39,419 bases of DNA from the NCBI GenBank assembly GCA_016874115.1, contig VGVA01000009.1, positions 1 to 39,419 on the forward strand, in the 5' to 3' direction. A program made the translations under genes and the position numbers. Below are positions 19,125-28,976 of this stretch, in pieces; position 1 is the first letter of the stretch, and every line of letters starts with the position of its first letter. The DNA is from Gammaproteobacteria bacterium (GTDB lineage Bacteria; Pseudomonadota; Gammaproteobacteria; Methylococcales; Methylomonadaceae). Below the pieces are notes generated by a model. It was given only the letters and a program-made list of their open reading frames with translations, did no database searches and was not told where the DNA came from.

Positions 19125-21413
19125 TTATTGAATTAAATATTTCGCGGCATAAATCTGACCCAGCGCAAGCCCACCGTCATTGGGCGGCACCTGTTCGTGG
19201 CAGAAGACTTGAAACCCGGCTGCTTGTAATTTTGCTACCACTTGTTCGACTAACACGGCATTCTGAAAACAGCCGCCGCTCAGGACAATTTTTTCTTGTT
19301 GCGCAAGCTTGGCAACCGCCGTTGTCATCTCAGCCAAGGTATTATGAAACTTTGCCGCTATCCTGGTTAAGGAATGGTTACCGGCATCCTGAAGTATTTC
19401 GCCTAACATCGGTTGCCAATCGATGACGACAGGTTTATCGCCGGTTAATGTAAAGGAATAATGTTGTTCTGTCGAAATGGCGGAGGCGAGATTTTCCAGT
19501 TTTATGGCCGCCTCCCCCTCATAAGTATTGAACTGGCATAGCCCTAAAATAGCCGCGACAGCATCGAATAAACGCCCTGCGCTGGTCGTCTTTGGACAAT
19601 TGATCTGTTTGGTTAAAGCGGTTTTAAGCATGCTCAGTTCTTGCTGGTTAAAGGATAATGCGCATTGCTCGGAAATGGTATCGCCAAAAGCTTCATACAA
19701 CAACCCCAATGCCGCGCGGCGCGGCTCCTGAATCGCTTTCACGCCGCCCGGCAGAGAAAAAGACCGAAAATGCGCGAACCGGCCGAACCCATTCGGCGTG
19801 ATTCGTAAAAACTCCCCGCCCCAAAGGGTGTTATCGTCGCCCAGGCCTGTGCCATCCCAGATTATGCCTAAGACAGGCGGTTCCAGTTGGTGTTCCGCCA
19901 TACAGGAAAGCGCATGGGCATAGTGATGCTGAACGGGTAAAAGCCTCCCCTCAAGGCCTTGAACATATTGGCTGCTGAAATAAGCATCATGGCTATCGTA
20001 CAAAAAGGATACCGGCTTGGTTTTATAAAATTGTTTCAAATCTGCAAAGGTCGAAACATATTGACGCTCGGAAAGTTCAGACTCCAGATTGCCTAGGTGC
20101 TGGCTGAGAATCACTTTATCCTGATGCGATAAGGCCAGAGTGCTTTTTAACTGCCCACCGGCCGCGATTAAACCATTCATATCGCCGTTTAACTTAAAAG
20201 GCAACGATGAATAACCGCGCGCCCGACGCAGGGCAGTCATTTTACCGTTGATCTCGCGCACTATTGAATCGTCCAAAGGCCTTGTTATAGGCCGGTTATG
20301 TGTCAACAAATAATCGGCAATGCCGTTCAGCCTTTCCAGCGCTTCTTCTTGCCTTATGCAGATCGGTTCGTCCTGACGGTTGGCGCTGGTAGCAATGACT
20401 GGCGATTCCAACTCGGAAAGCAAAAGATGGTGTAACGGCGAATAAGGCAGCATGATACCCAGAAGATTGATATCTGGCGCCGCCGAGCGAGTAATGGCAG
20501 AACTATCCTCATTTCGCTTCTTCAATAAAACAATCGGCGCGGCGCTGGAAAACAAGGTTTGTTGTTCGGTTTCGCTGATGAAACATAATTCATGCGCTTT
20601 CGATAAACTTCTGACCATCAGGGCAAAAGGCTTATAAGGCCGGTTTTTCCTTAGTCTTAACCGTTGGACCGCTTTTTGATTCGACGCGTCCACAATGAGC
20701 TGAAAACCGCCGATACTTTTTAACGCAATTATTTTTCCGGCTTTAATTTTTTCTATCGCATAATTCAATGCATCTTGTTTTTCGGCAATTAACACACCTT
20801 TTTCATCCAGCATTTGCAGCGAAGGGCCGCAGTACGGACAAGCGATTGTTTGGGCATGAAACCTGCGGTTATCCATCGAATAATAGTCATCATGACAATC
20901 CCGGCATAACTCGAAACCAGACATGGATGTTCGAATGCGGTCATAAGGTTGTTCCGTCATAATGGAATAGCGTGGACCGCAATAACTGCAACTGATAAAA
21001 GGGTAGCGATAGAAACGACTGCCGGAATCGAAAAGTTCAAGAAGGCAATCTTTACAGGTTGCAATGTCGGGAAGGACGAAAGCGGAGGCTATACCATCAG
21101 TTATACTTTTTCTAACCTGAAAATCCGCATAACCTTGAAGCGCTTTCGGTGTTATCGTTAACGACATGATTTCACTAAACGGTGGTTTATCGGTGTTCAG
21201 GTCGTCGAGAAAAGCATTTTGATTATTTCGCAATCCTTCAATGGCAATGCGGACTCCTTGGCTGGTATTAATGACCCAGCCCGTTTGCAGATGTTTGCGA
21301 GCAAGTTTGACAATAAACGGCCTAAAACCGACACCTTGAACCAAGCCTTCGATTTCTATGCGAAGATGATTTTTAAGATGATTTTTAATCGGATCAGACG
21401 CTCTCAAATTCAT
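19125..21413 (-). CDS. hypF: Carbamoyltransferase HypF
   Basis: Acylphosphatase-like GLVQGVGFRPF, two zinc-finger CX2CX18CX2C motifs, KGIGGFQL-like region, C-terminal GGCFQNAVLVE. Confidence 0.95.
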   Translation of the reverse strand: MNLRASDPIKNHLKNHLRIEIEGLVQGVGFRPFIVKLARKHLQTGWVINTSQGVRIAIEGLRNNQNAFLDDLNTDKPPFSEIMSLTITPKALQGYADFQVRKSITDGIASAFVLPDIATCKDCLLELFDSGSRFYRYPFISCSYCGPRYSIMTEQPYDRIRTSMSGFELCRDCHDDYYSMDNRRFHAQTIACPYCGPSLQMLDEKGVLIAEKQDALNYAIEKIKAGKIIALKSIGGFQLIVDASNQKAVQRLRLRKNRPYKPFALMVRSLSKAHELCFISETEQQTLFSSAAPIVLLKKRNEDSSAITRSAAPDINLLGIMLPYSPLHHLLLSELESPVIATSANRQDEPICIRQEEALERLNGIADYLLTHNRPITRPLDDSIVREINGKMTALRRARGYSSLPFKLNGDMNGLIAAGGQLKSTLALSHQDKVILSQHLGNLESELSERQYVSTFADLKQFYKTKPVSFLYDSHDAYFSSQYVQGLEGRLLPVQHHYAHALSCMAEHQLEPPVLGIIWDGTGLGDDNTLWGGEFLRITPNGFGRFAHFRSFSLPGGVKAIQEPRRAALGLLYEAFGDTISEQCALSFNQQELSMLKTALTKQINCPKTTSAGRLFDAVAAILGLCQFNTYEGEAAIKLENLASAISTEQHYSFTLTGDKPVVIDWQPMLGEILQDAGNHSLTRIAAKFHNTLAEMTTAVAKLAQQEKIVLSGGCFQNAVLVEQVVAKLQAAGFQVFCHEQVPPNDGGLALGQIYAAKYLIQ

Positions 21414-21542
21414 AAAATCTTACGATTAATAAGCAAGGCGGCCTGTTTAAAACCCAACGATAGCGGTTGCTGCCAGCGTTAAAATTCGATCCATCCGAAC
21501 TTCGCCCTCATTTCATTAACGAAATGTTTTCACATCATTCAC

Positions 21543-22199
21543 TTACAATGGCTTGCTGACAATTTTCAGCGTGATATCGCCGAGATTGCTTTCGATGGTA
21601 AAGCCCAGATTTTCCACAAACTGTAACATATTGGCATTATTGCTTGATACATCGCCCTGCATCATTTTAATGCCTTTTGTGCTGGCCGCCGCCATCAACT
21701 CAAACATCAGCTTATGGCCTAAGCCCTTGCCCTGCATTTCATCGGAAATCACGATGGCGAATTCACAGGATTCGCCCTCCGGATTGATGGCGTAACGGGC
21801 GATGCCGAGCTCGATGTCTTTGCCCTGTTGCTTTGCTATCGCGATGAGCGCCAGTTCCCGGCTATAGTCGATTTGGGTAAAACCAACCAATTGCGTCTGG
21901 CTCAGTTGCTGTATATTGTTCACAAACCGGAAATAACGGGAGTTTTCCGACAAATTGCGCACAAACGATTGTTCCAGAACATCATCTTCCGGCCGAATCG
22001 GGCGGATGGTGATGTTGGAACCGTCTTTCAGTTGCCAAGTGCTGACCAGATGCGTCGGATAAGGATAGATTGCCATGTGTGCATACCGATCCCGACCTGG
22101 ACTGCGGTATTCAATAACCACTCTGGCATCCACGGCAATTGCGCCATTTTCGTCGACAATAGTATCGGTAAGGCTTAACTTAACGGCATTGGGGGTTAC
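21543..22199 (-). pseudogene. C-terminal fragment of a Pat-type (acyl-CoA synthetase/ATP-grasp-GNAT) protein acetyltransferase, 5'-truncated at island junction
   Basis: Frame reads VTPNAVKLSLTDTIVDENGAIAVDARVVIEYRSPGRDRYAHMAIYPYPTHLVSTWQLKDGSNITIRPIRPEDD...; the ATP-grasp tail precedes the GNAT domain, with an in-frame TGA at 22200-22202 directly upstream. Confidence 0.75.
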
Positions 22200-22577
22200 T
22201 CAGCCTGTCGTCAATAGACCTGCAGGAGTGGTTTGCAGTTTTTAATACAGTGAAATAAGATTGTCAGGGCAAAATGTATTTATAGGGTTTGTTATAAAAG
22301 TCCCGGCAAGTTATCAACTTTTACTATAGATTAAAGATAAGCGGTGCAGTTTCTGAATCGCTTATTCTTTGAGGTGACCTAAGAATCCAAGCTTCTGAAT
22401 ATGAATCAGGCGTTATTGTTAGGTTTATATGTCTAAGCCATGCCAGGTTTTTTAGAGCCAAATACTATGAGTTCACTTTACCATTGGCAGTTTTGACAGT
22501 CCGCTTACCCATATTTCAAAGTCTGTAGCCAGATAATTTGACAGTCAGGATATGGCCGATCCAAGGCATTCAAAATC

Positions 22578-22674
22578 TGGCTGGTTTTGTATCGGAACCG
22601 GTGGCGGCTTTGCGAGCGGAATGCCTGGCGGTTTTGAAGTCGGAATCAGTGGTGGTTTTGATCGGAATACGCAG
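22578..22674. repeat. Four imperfect 24-bp tandem repeats resembling an IS21-family terminus
   Basis: TGGCTGGTTTTGTATCGGAACCGG / TGGCGGCTTTGCGAGCGGAATGCC / TGGCGGTTTTGAAGTCGGAATCAG / TGGTGGTTTTGATCGGAATACGCA. Confidence 0.6.
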
Positions 22675-22692
22675 CCAGCCTTTCGAACGAGC

Positions 22693-22724
22693 AAAAAAAA
22701 CCGAACGTGAAGTTCGGTTTTTTT
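22693..22724. terminator. Bidirectional rho-independent terminator after traV
   Basis: AAAAAAAACCGAAC-GTGAA-GTTCGGTTTTTTT. Confidence 0.85.
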
Positions 22725-22742
22725 GTTGAAGTTGGTGTTCGT

Positions 22743-23222
22743 CTATTTTACTGATGAGGGTGTTTGGACTGATAAAGGAGATATCGCAGTCCCTGGTGAT
22801 CGGAAGCGATCACCAAGATTCCAGCGTCTGCTTTCAATTTCTGTGTATAAGTACCCATCTGCATGGAGATCACCATCATCATCTTCCCAAGGCGCCATCC
22901 AAATACGCATTACCTTGGCTTGTGTTCTGATGGGAATCGGTTGCTCGATACTTGGCACCGCAACCTGGCTTGTTCCGTTCTTAATTTGACCGGTGACGAT
23001 TGCAGGTTTTCCGTTCTCATGTTTATCGGATTCCGATATCGTTTTCACATAATCCGAAGACTCAGTAGCTTGATATACCTGACGCGCTGACATGCAGCGG
23101 ACCCCGTCAACTCCACCTGGACAGGAAAAGTCTGATTGACCAATCCCCAAGTACGAACACCCGTTTAAAAGCGCCGTAAACGAAGCCAAAAATATAGATT
23201 TTAAGTATCGATTATCTACCAT
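22743..23222 (-). CDS. traV: F-type T4SS lipoprotein TraV (likely start 23222)
   Basis: Lipobox LLNGCSYLGIGQSDFSCPGG followed by VRCMSARQVY; last gene of the traL-E-K-B block. Confidence 0.8.
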   Translation of the reverse strand: MVDNRYLKSIFLASFTALLNGCSYLGIGQSDFSCPGGVDGVRCMSARQVYQATESSDYVKTISESDKHENGKPAIVTGQIKNGTSQVAVPSIEQPIPIRTQAKVMRIWMAPWEDDDGDLHADGYLYTEIESRRWNLGDRFRSPGTAISPLSVQTPSSVK

Positions 23223-23997
23223 TGATTTCATCCTCAAGGTCTTTTTCCAGCAAGGTTTTGAACGATTTAACGCCACCTTTAAACGTGTTTTTTGATGGCA
23301 AGAAGATGAAGGGAACTCCCTGTATATCCAGCAATTTAGTAGCTACAACTGCTTTCTGCAGAGGTTTTAGATCACATGCCCCTTCTTTACGAACCAGCGC
23401 TGGCAGCTTGGCATAATCCTTCGCAATCAAAGCCTTCAAAGATTGATCTTTATCTTGATTGCATATCAGTTTTTTGCTGATCTCAGCCGATTCTTTTCCG
23501 AGAACAGGGATCAAGACCAATTTGAATGAGTACTCTTTACCCAACGGCTCAAGCTGAACAATAAGATCGTGACAATAGTTGCATTGAGGATCCAAAAATA
23601 TTGTCACCTCTTTCTTGCCTTTGCCTATGGTGAATGTAGACAGTTCATCAGGACTTAGGCCGATTTTCCTCAAGTCTACTTTGTCAATGCCTTTGGTATC
23701 TGATACCGATCCAATAACCTTTCCCTGCCACATATCGACTAGCTTGAAATTACCCGCAACGACAAAATGACCGTTATCCGTTATCAAGAAAGTTCTTTCA
23801 CCCGCCTTAACCATCGATAATCCAGTCACAGGTAATCGTTTTACTTCGTCGACGCTACGCATGATGTCTTTGACTTCTGCCGTCATTTCAGTGTCTGTTT
23901 TTGGCTTGTTAAGCTGAGCCGCATCTAGCCCTACTGCATGAGATTCTCCCCAAAACAAAACCAGGACAAACAAAACTGATATCTTTTTCAACATTAT
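23212..23997 (-). CDS. dsbC: DsbC-like thiol:disulfide interchange protein
   Basis: Signal peptide, TIFLDPQCNYCHDL active site, GVPFIFLPS cis-Pro region. Confidence 0.88.
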   Translation of the reverse strand: MMLKKISVLFVLVLFWGESHAVGLDAAQLNKPKTDTEMTAEVKDIMRSVDEVKRLPVTGLSMVKAGERTFLITDNGHFVVAGNFKLVDMWQGKVIGSVSDTKGIDKVDLRKIGLSPDELSTFTIGKGKKEVTIFLDPQCNYCHDLIVQLEPLGKEYSFKLVLIPVLGKESAEISKKLICNQDKDQSLKALIAKDYAKLPALVRKEGACDLKPLQKAVVATKLLDIQGVPFIFLPSKNTFKGGVKSFKTLLEKDLEDEINGR

Positions 23998-24016
23998 TTT
24001 CTCCAAAATATTTAAT

Positions 24017-25612
24017 TTAGCGTCGATAGCCGCCGTAACCGCTTCCCATGTTGCTGCCCATACGAGAACCTAAATAACCGCCAACACCCTGTCCGCCACT
24101 ACTGAGCATTCCGCTCATCATGTTTCCCATCATTTCGTTTCCATACATCTCATTATTCCCGCCCCCGTAACTTGAGCTCGCATTACGTGCATTTCCTGCC
24201 ATGCCTGATCCCTGTTGGTTGGATTTCGATTTCGGTGACAAAGACATACCGCGGATCATGATGAAGTCGATTTTCCGGCCGGCATCAACTTCAATAATTG
24301 GGAAAATATTTTTTGCCATTTCCAGGTAGTAATCAGCAATTTGTTCAGCAGCGCCTTTCACGCCCCCCATTAACGCTTGACCACCTATCATTTCTGGTGA
24401 CGGATATTGGAAAACTTGTTGTTGACCAGGTGTTACATTCGCATATGCCTTAACTTTTTGCGGCGCAAACGCATTAGTAATCCCGGATACAAAACCAGAT
24501 AACAGTGAATTTGCAATGATTTGTCCGTTTTTGCTGACCAAGCGACCTCTAACACCCGCTTTCCCGTCTTCGCCAACAGAGTACGCATCGATAGCTGTTT
24601 CAATGATTGCGCCATCTTTTTTCACACATGAAATACGCTCTGCACGCATATATGCACGTTCAGCACTCAGGTCACCGTAGCCACTGGCAATTAGGAAACA
24701 TTCCCGAATATCCATCCTATATCGGTTTGGTAAAATTGCCTCATGTTTGACCCGCAATAGAGCTGGAAACGGATCATTGCGAGATTGGTTAGATGTAGGC
24801 GCATCAAGCCCCGTTACCAGGGTGCCGCTTAAAATACTGCCTGCCGGTAAGAACATGTCCGGAACACCGTTTTTGCCTGACGGTTTTTTGATGTTCACAT
24901 ATTCAGTGATTCTTTTTTCCACCTGTTTTTTGGCAGCGCCGGCATCAGTGCTCGGGCCGCTTTTGGCATTTTTCTGTCCTTCTTCACCGCTTCCGGTTAC
25001 CATTCGAATTTTTGGGCCAGTCTCTGGCAGCGAAACATCGCCATTTGAGGCTGGAGGACCTTGTTGGCCTAACAAATCTGGCTGAGGAAGCGCTTTGCCT
25101 CCTTTTTTCCCGCGGCCCTTTCCATTTTCATTGCCCTGGTCATCCAGCGGCACATCGGGCAGCGGGATTTGATTTTTCAGGTTTTCTTGTGCCGCACTCA
25201 TTTGCTGCATAAGATCGCCAGTTTGTTGCGCTAATCGCTCTGTTTTGCGATTCAGCTCGTCAGTTTGCATTTTTAGTGATTTTGACGCTTCTTGAATTTT
25301 TTGATCCTGGCGTTGAAACAGGGCACGAATCTCAGAAAAATCTTCGGTCAGTTTTTTTATTTTTCCTGCCATGGCATCAATGGACACGTCACGCGGGCTT
25401 TTACCGTTGAACAACGTGTACTCGACTTTTCTGGGTTTTTGAAGAAAGTTATTAGATGTGCCATCCGATGTGGCAGAGATGAGAATTGCTGCCACAATGA
25501 ACAACGCACCACTCCCGCCGAATAACGTTAATTGCTTTCGCTTGGAAGGATCGAGCGTTTCATACCATTCGATGATTTTTTCCTTGGCGGTCTTCTTTTC
25601 AAGATCGATCAC
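24017..25612 (-). CDS. traB: F-type T4SS protein TraB (VirB10-like)
   Basis: Cytoplasmic N-term + TM + coiled coil, FLPAGSILSGTLVTGLDAPT, C-terminal VDAGRKIDFIMIRG. Confidence 0.9.
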   Translation of the reverse strand: MIDLEKKTAKEKIIEWYETLDPSKRKQLTLFGGSGALFIVAAILISATSDGTSNNFLQKPRKVEYTLFNGKSPRDVSIDAMAGKIKKLTEDFSEIRALFQRQDQKIQEASKSLKMQTDELNRKTERLAQQTGDLMQQMSAAQENLKNQIPLPDVPLDDQGNENGKGRGKKGGKALPQPDLLGQQGPPASNGDVSLPETGPKIRMVTGSGEEGQKNAKSGPSTDAGAAKKQVEKRITEYVNIKKPSGKNGVPDMFLPAGSILSGTLVTGLDAPTSNQSRNDPFPALLRVKHEAILPNRYRMDIRECFLIASGYGDLSAERAYMRAERISCVKKDGAIIETAIDAYSVGEDGKAGVRGRLVSKNGQIIANSLLSGFVSGITNAFAPQKVKAYANVTPGQQQVFQYPSPEMIGGQALMGGVKGAAEQIADYYLEMAKNIFPIIEVDAGRKIDFIMIRGMSLSPKSKSNQQGSGMAGNARNASSSYGGGNNEMYGNEMMGNMMSGMLSSGGQGVGGYLGSRMGSNMGSGYGGYRR

Positions 25613-25630
25613 AATGATTCTCCAGAATTA

Positions 25631-26764
25631 TTAGAGCAGAGCCGGTCTGATTTCTTCGCCACTTTTACCTTCTGGCAATCGTAATAGAAGATAAATCTCG
25701 GTTTTTTCTCCTGGCTCCAACCTAACCTTTGGCCATGCTGCGACTGCCATGGTGTTTTCGCTGGCACAGAATGATTCTTCAAACGTTGTCGCCACCAGTC
25801 CATTGTTTTGCGCGATAAGCACAACAATTCTTGAGTCGTGGCCTGACAGTAATTGACCTGGCCAATAGGTCAAACCAGGGTCGTGGCAAAAGGTCATTGC
25901 GCGCAAGTCATCCGTCAAATCTTCTAGCGTGAACCCTTGCGGGATTTGTTGCTTGCCGAGATTTTGCATAATTGATTTCACTTCGGTGATATAAGGTGAA
26001 TCCTGTCTGAATAGCCTGTCATTTTTCGATGACCCTGCTTCACTTGCATTGGCTTTTGGATCGCCCTCGATTCTGATTTCTACCGGCATGACTAGTTCTT
26101 GAGGTGATAGTTGTAGTGACGCCGCATTTCCAGATTCGGTGTCTGATATAAACATGCTCACCGGAGACTCCGAGTCGGTCGCGATGTATATTGCAGAGCC
26201 ATCGACTTTTGTTTCAACATTGTCCACCGTCAACACTTTCGGCTCCAAATAAGGAGTCACGATCCTGTTCAGCTTACCTCTCGCGATGATCACGCTTTCG
26301 GTCCTGCCAGGTTTTGGCTTAATCGTAATTCCCGATTGCAAACCAAGATCGAGACCTTTCTGGTTTTTCGAACTTTCCGTTGAACTTTCCGAGGATTTTT
26401 CAGGCACCTTATCTAAAACTTTTGGCCTTTTCTTTGGCTTCGGCTCGGGTTTTGGCTCAACCGGTGGAGCTTGTGTTTGTTGATCCTGTAACAACGGCTC
26501 ATTCGCCACCTCTTGTCTCGGTTGAAAGTGTGTAGGGGGCGTGATTTGACCTGCTGTCTGTTTATCCGCTGGATCGAGTATTACCTGATTCTTGTCATTG
26601 TCATAGGCGCCCAAGTCACCGGCTTCGCCATTTTGATAAGAAGTTAAGGATGACCCATCAGCGGCTTCGAAGGGCAATTCTGGAGGAGGTGGTGTATCGT
26701 TATTGGCATAAGCGCTAGTGAATGCAATTATCACCATAGAATTAATGATTAACTTAAATTTCAT
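25631..26764 (-). CDS. traK: F-type T4SS secretin-like protein TraK
   Basis: Signal peptide, Pro-rich linker, VIARGKLNRIVTPYLEPKV; between traB and traE. Confidence 0.85.
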   Translation of the reverse strand: MKFKLIINSMVIIAFTSAYANNDTPPPPELPFEAADGSSLTSYQNGEAGDLGAYDNDKNQVILDPADKQTAGQITPPTHFQPRQEVANEPLLQDQQTQAPPVEPKPEPKPKKRPKVLDKVPEKSSESSTESSKNQKGLDLGLQSGITIKPKPGRTESVIIARGKLNRIVTPYLEPKVLTVDNVETKVDGSAIYIATDSESPVSMFISDTESGNAASLQLSPQELVMPVEIRIEGDPKANASEAGSSKNDRLFRQDSPYITEVKSIMQNLGKQQIPQGFTLEDLTDDLRAMTFCHDPGLTYWPGQLLSGHDSRIVVLIAQNNGLVATTFEESFCASENTMAVAAWPKVRLEPGEKTEIYLLLRLPEGKSGEEIRPALL

Positions 26765-27410
26765 TATGGTTGGCTCCTATTTTTTGTAATGCTTTTTGGC
26801 GTTCTTCTTCAGCTTTTAGTTTTGCCTCTTCTTTTTGAAGAACGCTTAATAATTTCGGCATGCCTTCATATGAAGCCATTTGAGTAATAATCGGTGAATA
26901 CTGTTTTACATCAATTTTGAATTCAAAGGTTTGTTCGGTTGCGTCAGATTTTCCTCCGGCACCCGTCATTCTGTTCTTTCCTGTCACAAATACCTTATCT
27001 GTTTCCGGCTCATAAGTAACCCTGACAATATCAAAACTCGATGTAACCTTTTCTTGTTTTAAGGTATCCAGTTCCTGGGCAATCTGCTCAGTAACGATAG
27101 CTCTAATTTCCCCTGTTACCATTCCAGCAAAAGAATCCAAAACAAAATCCGCATTCTCTGGAGTTACATTTCCGATAAGTGTTGCGGTATACATTGCCCA
27201 AGCTTTTTTATAGCCTTCCGATGCTTTATTTTTTGCTATCTCCGCTTTTTCCGACAATTCAGGAGGAATCAAAATTACGGATGAATCTTTTTTTAGCCAT
27301 CCGATAATAGTCAGAAGATTCAACCCTACCAAACCGATAATGATCAATTTTAAAAATCGATTTGACGCCTGCAGGCTTAACCACGTAGAAGCAAAGTTTT
27401 TATAATTCAT
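26754..27410 (-). CDS. traE: F-type T4SS protein TraE (VirB5/8-like)
   Basis: N-terminal TM; position and length typical; IIGLVGLNLLTIIGWLKKD...IPPELSEKA. Confidence 0.85.
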   Translation of the reverse strand: MNYKNFASTWLSLQASNRFLKLIIIGLVGLNLLTIIGWLKKDSSVILIPPELSEKAEIAKNKASEGYKKAWAMYTATLIGNVTPENADFVLDSFAGMVTGEIRAIVTEQIAQELDTLKQEKVTSSFDIVRVTYEPETDKVFVTGKNRMTGAGGKSDATEQTFEFKIDVKQYSPIITQMASYEGMPKLLSVLQKEEAKLKAEEERQKALQKIGANHNEI

Positions 27411-27417
27411 GAGCCCT

Positions 27418-27699
27418 CTAGAAAAAACGGCGAATAAAAGAAAGTGGCAACGACGTAGGAAATGATTCTTTTGAACTCATGCCGCCGTACCAATACATTG
27501 CATGAAGAAGGAATCCGGCTGCCTGCCTGTCTTTGACTTTGCGATAAAACTTGATGCCAACAAGTCCTATTATCAGCAATACACCCAGATAACCCACCAT
27601 AATCCCGGCCCCAAAAGCGATTGCCAGAAGAATAAATTCATCGAACTCCCAAAATAATATTTGCTGTGGATCATCTAAATAATTTGGTATATCTCGCAT
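27418..27699 (-). CDS. traL: F-type T4SS protein TraL
   Basis: Short protein IPNYLDDPQQILFWEFDEF with two TM segments. Confidence 0.88.
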   Translation of the reverse strand: MRDIPNYLDDPQQILFWEFDEFILLAIAFGAGIMVGYLGVLLIIGLVGIKFYRKVKDRQAAGFLLHAMYWYGGMSSKESFPTSLPLSFIRRFF

Positions 27700-27700
27700 A

Positions 27701-28351
27701 TCAATTACCTGTGATGGATATTAGGTTTGCTCTGCGGTTTTGAGCTCGATGAAATTCTGAATCGTTTGGAAACTCAGGCGAAGTTTCGCCGAATCCTTTC
27801 GTAGATATTTTTGACTCGCTTATTCCATGTTGAACCAAGTAATCCATTACAGCTCTGGCTCTTTTAACAGAAAGCTTTTTGTTGTATTTTGCGGAACCTT
27901 TCGAGTCAGCGTGACCTTCAATGCTGACATGCATCAGGCTCGTCTCGACCTTATGAATGAGATCATCAAGCTTTTTTGATTCACCATCTGAAATTGATGA
28001 TTGATCAAACTCAAATAAAACTGATTCTGTTTTCGGAATAAAATTTTCCGACAGCGCATTAAGAGGGTATGATTCAAATGCAGGTGTTACAGGCGCTGTA
28101 ATTGTTTCTTGTTGACCAGAAACAGTTAGCGCATGCTGAAATTCATTTGGAATTATTACCTGATCTTTGGCGCCTTGAATACTCTTGTAGTCCAAATTTG
28201 AAACTACCGGAGGCAAGTAGGCTGTTACGGTAATTTTTTCGCAATTATCATCGCCAAACAAAGATTCAAATGGACATGTATCCGTTGTCGTACACCCCGA
28301 CAAAACTAGGGTAATAATCATTAAATGCAATAATTTATTTGATTTTTTCAT
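27701..28351 (-). CDS. OmpA-family peptidoglycan-binding lipoprotein
   Basis: Lipobox LVLSGCTTTD; C-terminal LFEFDQSSISD...IEGHADSKGSAKYNKKLSVKRARAVMDYL. Confidence 0.9.
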   Translation of the reverse strand: MKKSNKLLHLMIITLVLSGCTTTDTCPFESLFGDDNCEKITVTAYLPPVVSNLDYKSIQGAKDQVIIPNEFQHALTVSGQQETITAPVTPAFESYPLNALSENFIPKTESVLFEFDQSSISDGESKKLDDLIHKVETSLMHVSIEGHADSKGSAKYNKKLSVKRARAVMDYLVQHGISESKISTKGFGETSPEFPNDSEFHRAQNRRANLISITGN

Positions 28352-28886
28352 TAATTATTTTCTCGTAACGTTTTATTTTTCCGACGTAATCTATTCCCCT
28401 GGCAGGATTGGACGGAGCGTGGTAATCGGATACCGTTTTAGTAATGTTTCTGTTGGTTTTTAAATCCTTCAGATAATCCGCAGCAACTCTAATATTCGTT
28501 CTTGGGTCTAATAAATCGGTTTCCTTCTCTACTTTGTCAGCATGCCAATAGAGATTCACCTGCATGATTCCCACGTCCACATTCCTAACTCCTTTTTTTA
28601 CCAAATCGACCAAAGCCGCTTCGGCAGCTTGTCTGGATGCGTACCGCCGTGGTCCGGCTTGAACATCTTCGTTCCCTTTATTAACGTTGAGAGTCCACGG
28701 CCAGGGTCTGAAACTACCATCTGACCAGTGCATACCGCTTTCATGTACTGCTATTCCGTACAGAGTCGCGACATTTATGCCAGCATACTTTGCTGCTTCA
28801 CCCCAAAAACTGTTTGCCAACACGGCATCAGGAAAAGCTCTCTGAGAAACCAACAATGAGAACGCGAGAATAAGATGTTTTTTCAT
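28335..28886 (-). CDS. Lytic transglycosylase (T4SS-associated; start at 28886)
   Basis: Signal peptide MKKHLILAFSLLVSQ; YGIAVHESGMHWSDG catalytic-Glu region, VGIMQVNLYWH, AADYLK. Confidence 0.85.
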   Translation of the reverse strand: MKKHLILAFSLLVSQRAFPDAVLANSFWGEAAKYAGINVATLYGIAVHESGMHWSDGSFRPWPWTLNVNKGNEDVQAGPRRYASRQAAEAALVDLVKKGVRNVDVGIMQVNLYWHADKVEKETDLLDPRTNIRVAADYLKDLKTNRNITKTVSDYHAPSNPARGIDYVGKIKRYEKIINEKIK

Positions 28887-28916
28887 GCAATCATCGTAAA
28901 CGGTCACAAGAAAACG

Positions 28917-28959
28917 CATCGTTGTGAAAGGCGCTGATTTTCGGCCTCTTTTGATTTTT
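28917..28959 (-). promoter_or_regulatory. Candidate activator box A upstream of the transglycosylase-traLEKBV operon
   Basis: AAAAATCAAAAGAGGCCGAAAATCAGCGCCTTTCACAACGATG (minus strand), 36/43 identical to box B; ends 30 nt before the start codon. Confidence 0.65.
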
Positions 28960-28976
28960 TGGCCTGAGCACAACAT

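Noticed and set aside
21543-22133. Stand-alone GNAT acetyltransferase
   Set aside because: The frame extends upstream with ATP-grasp-type sequence to a stop at the island edge, so a truncated Pat-type gene fits better
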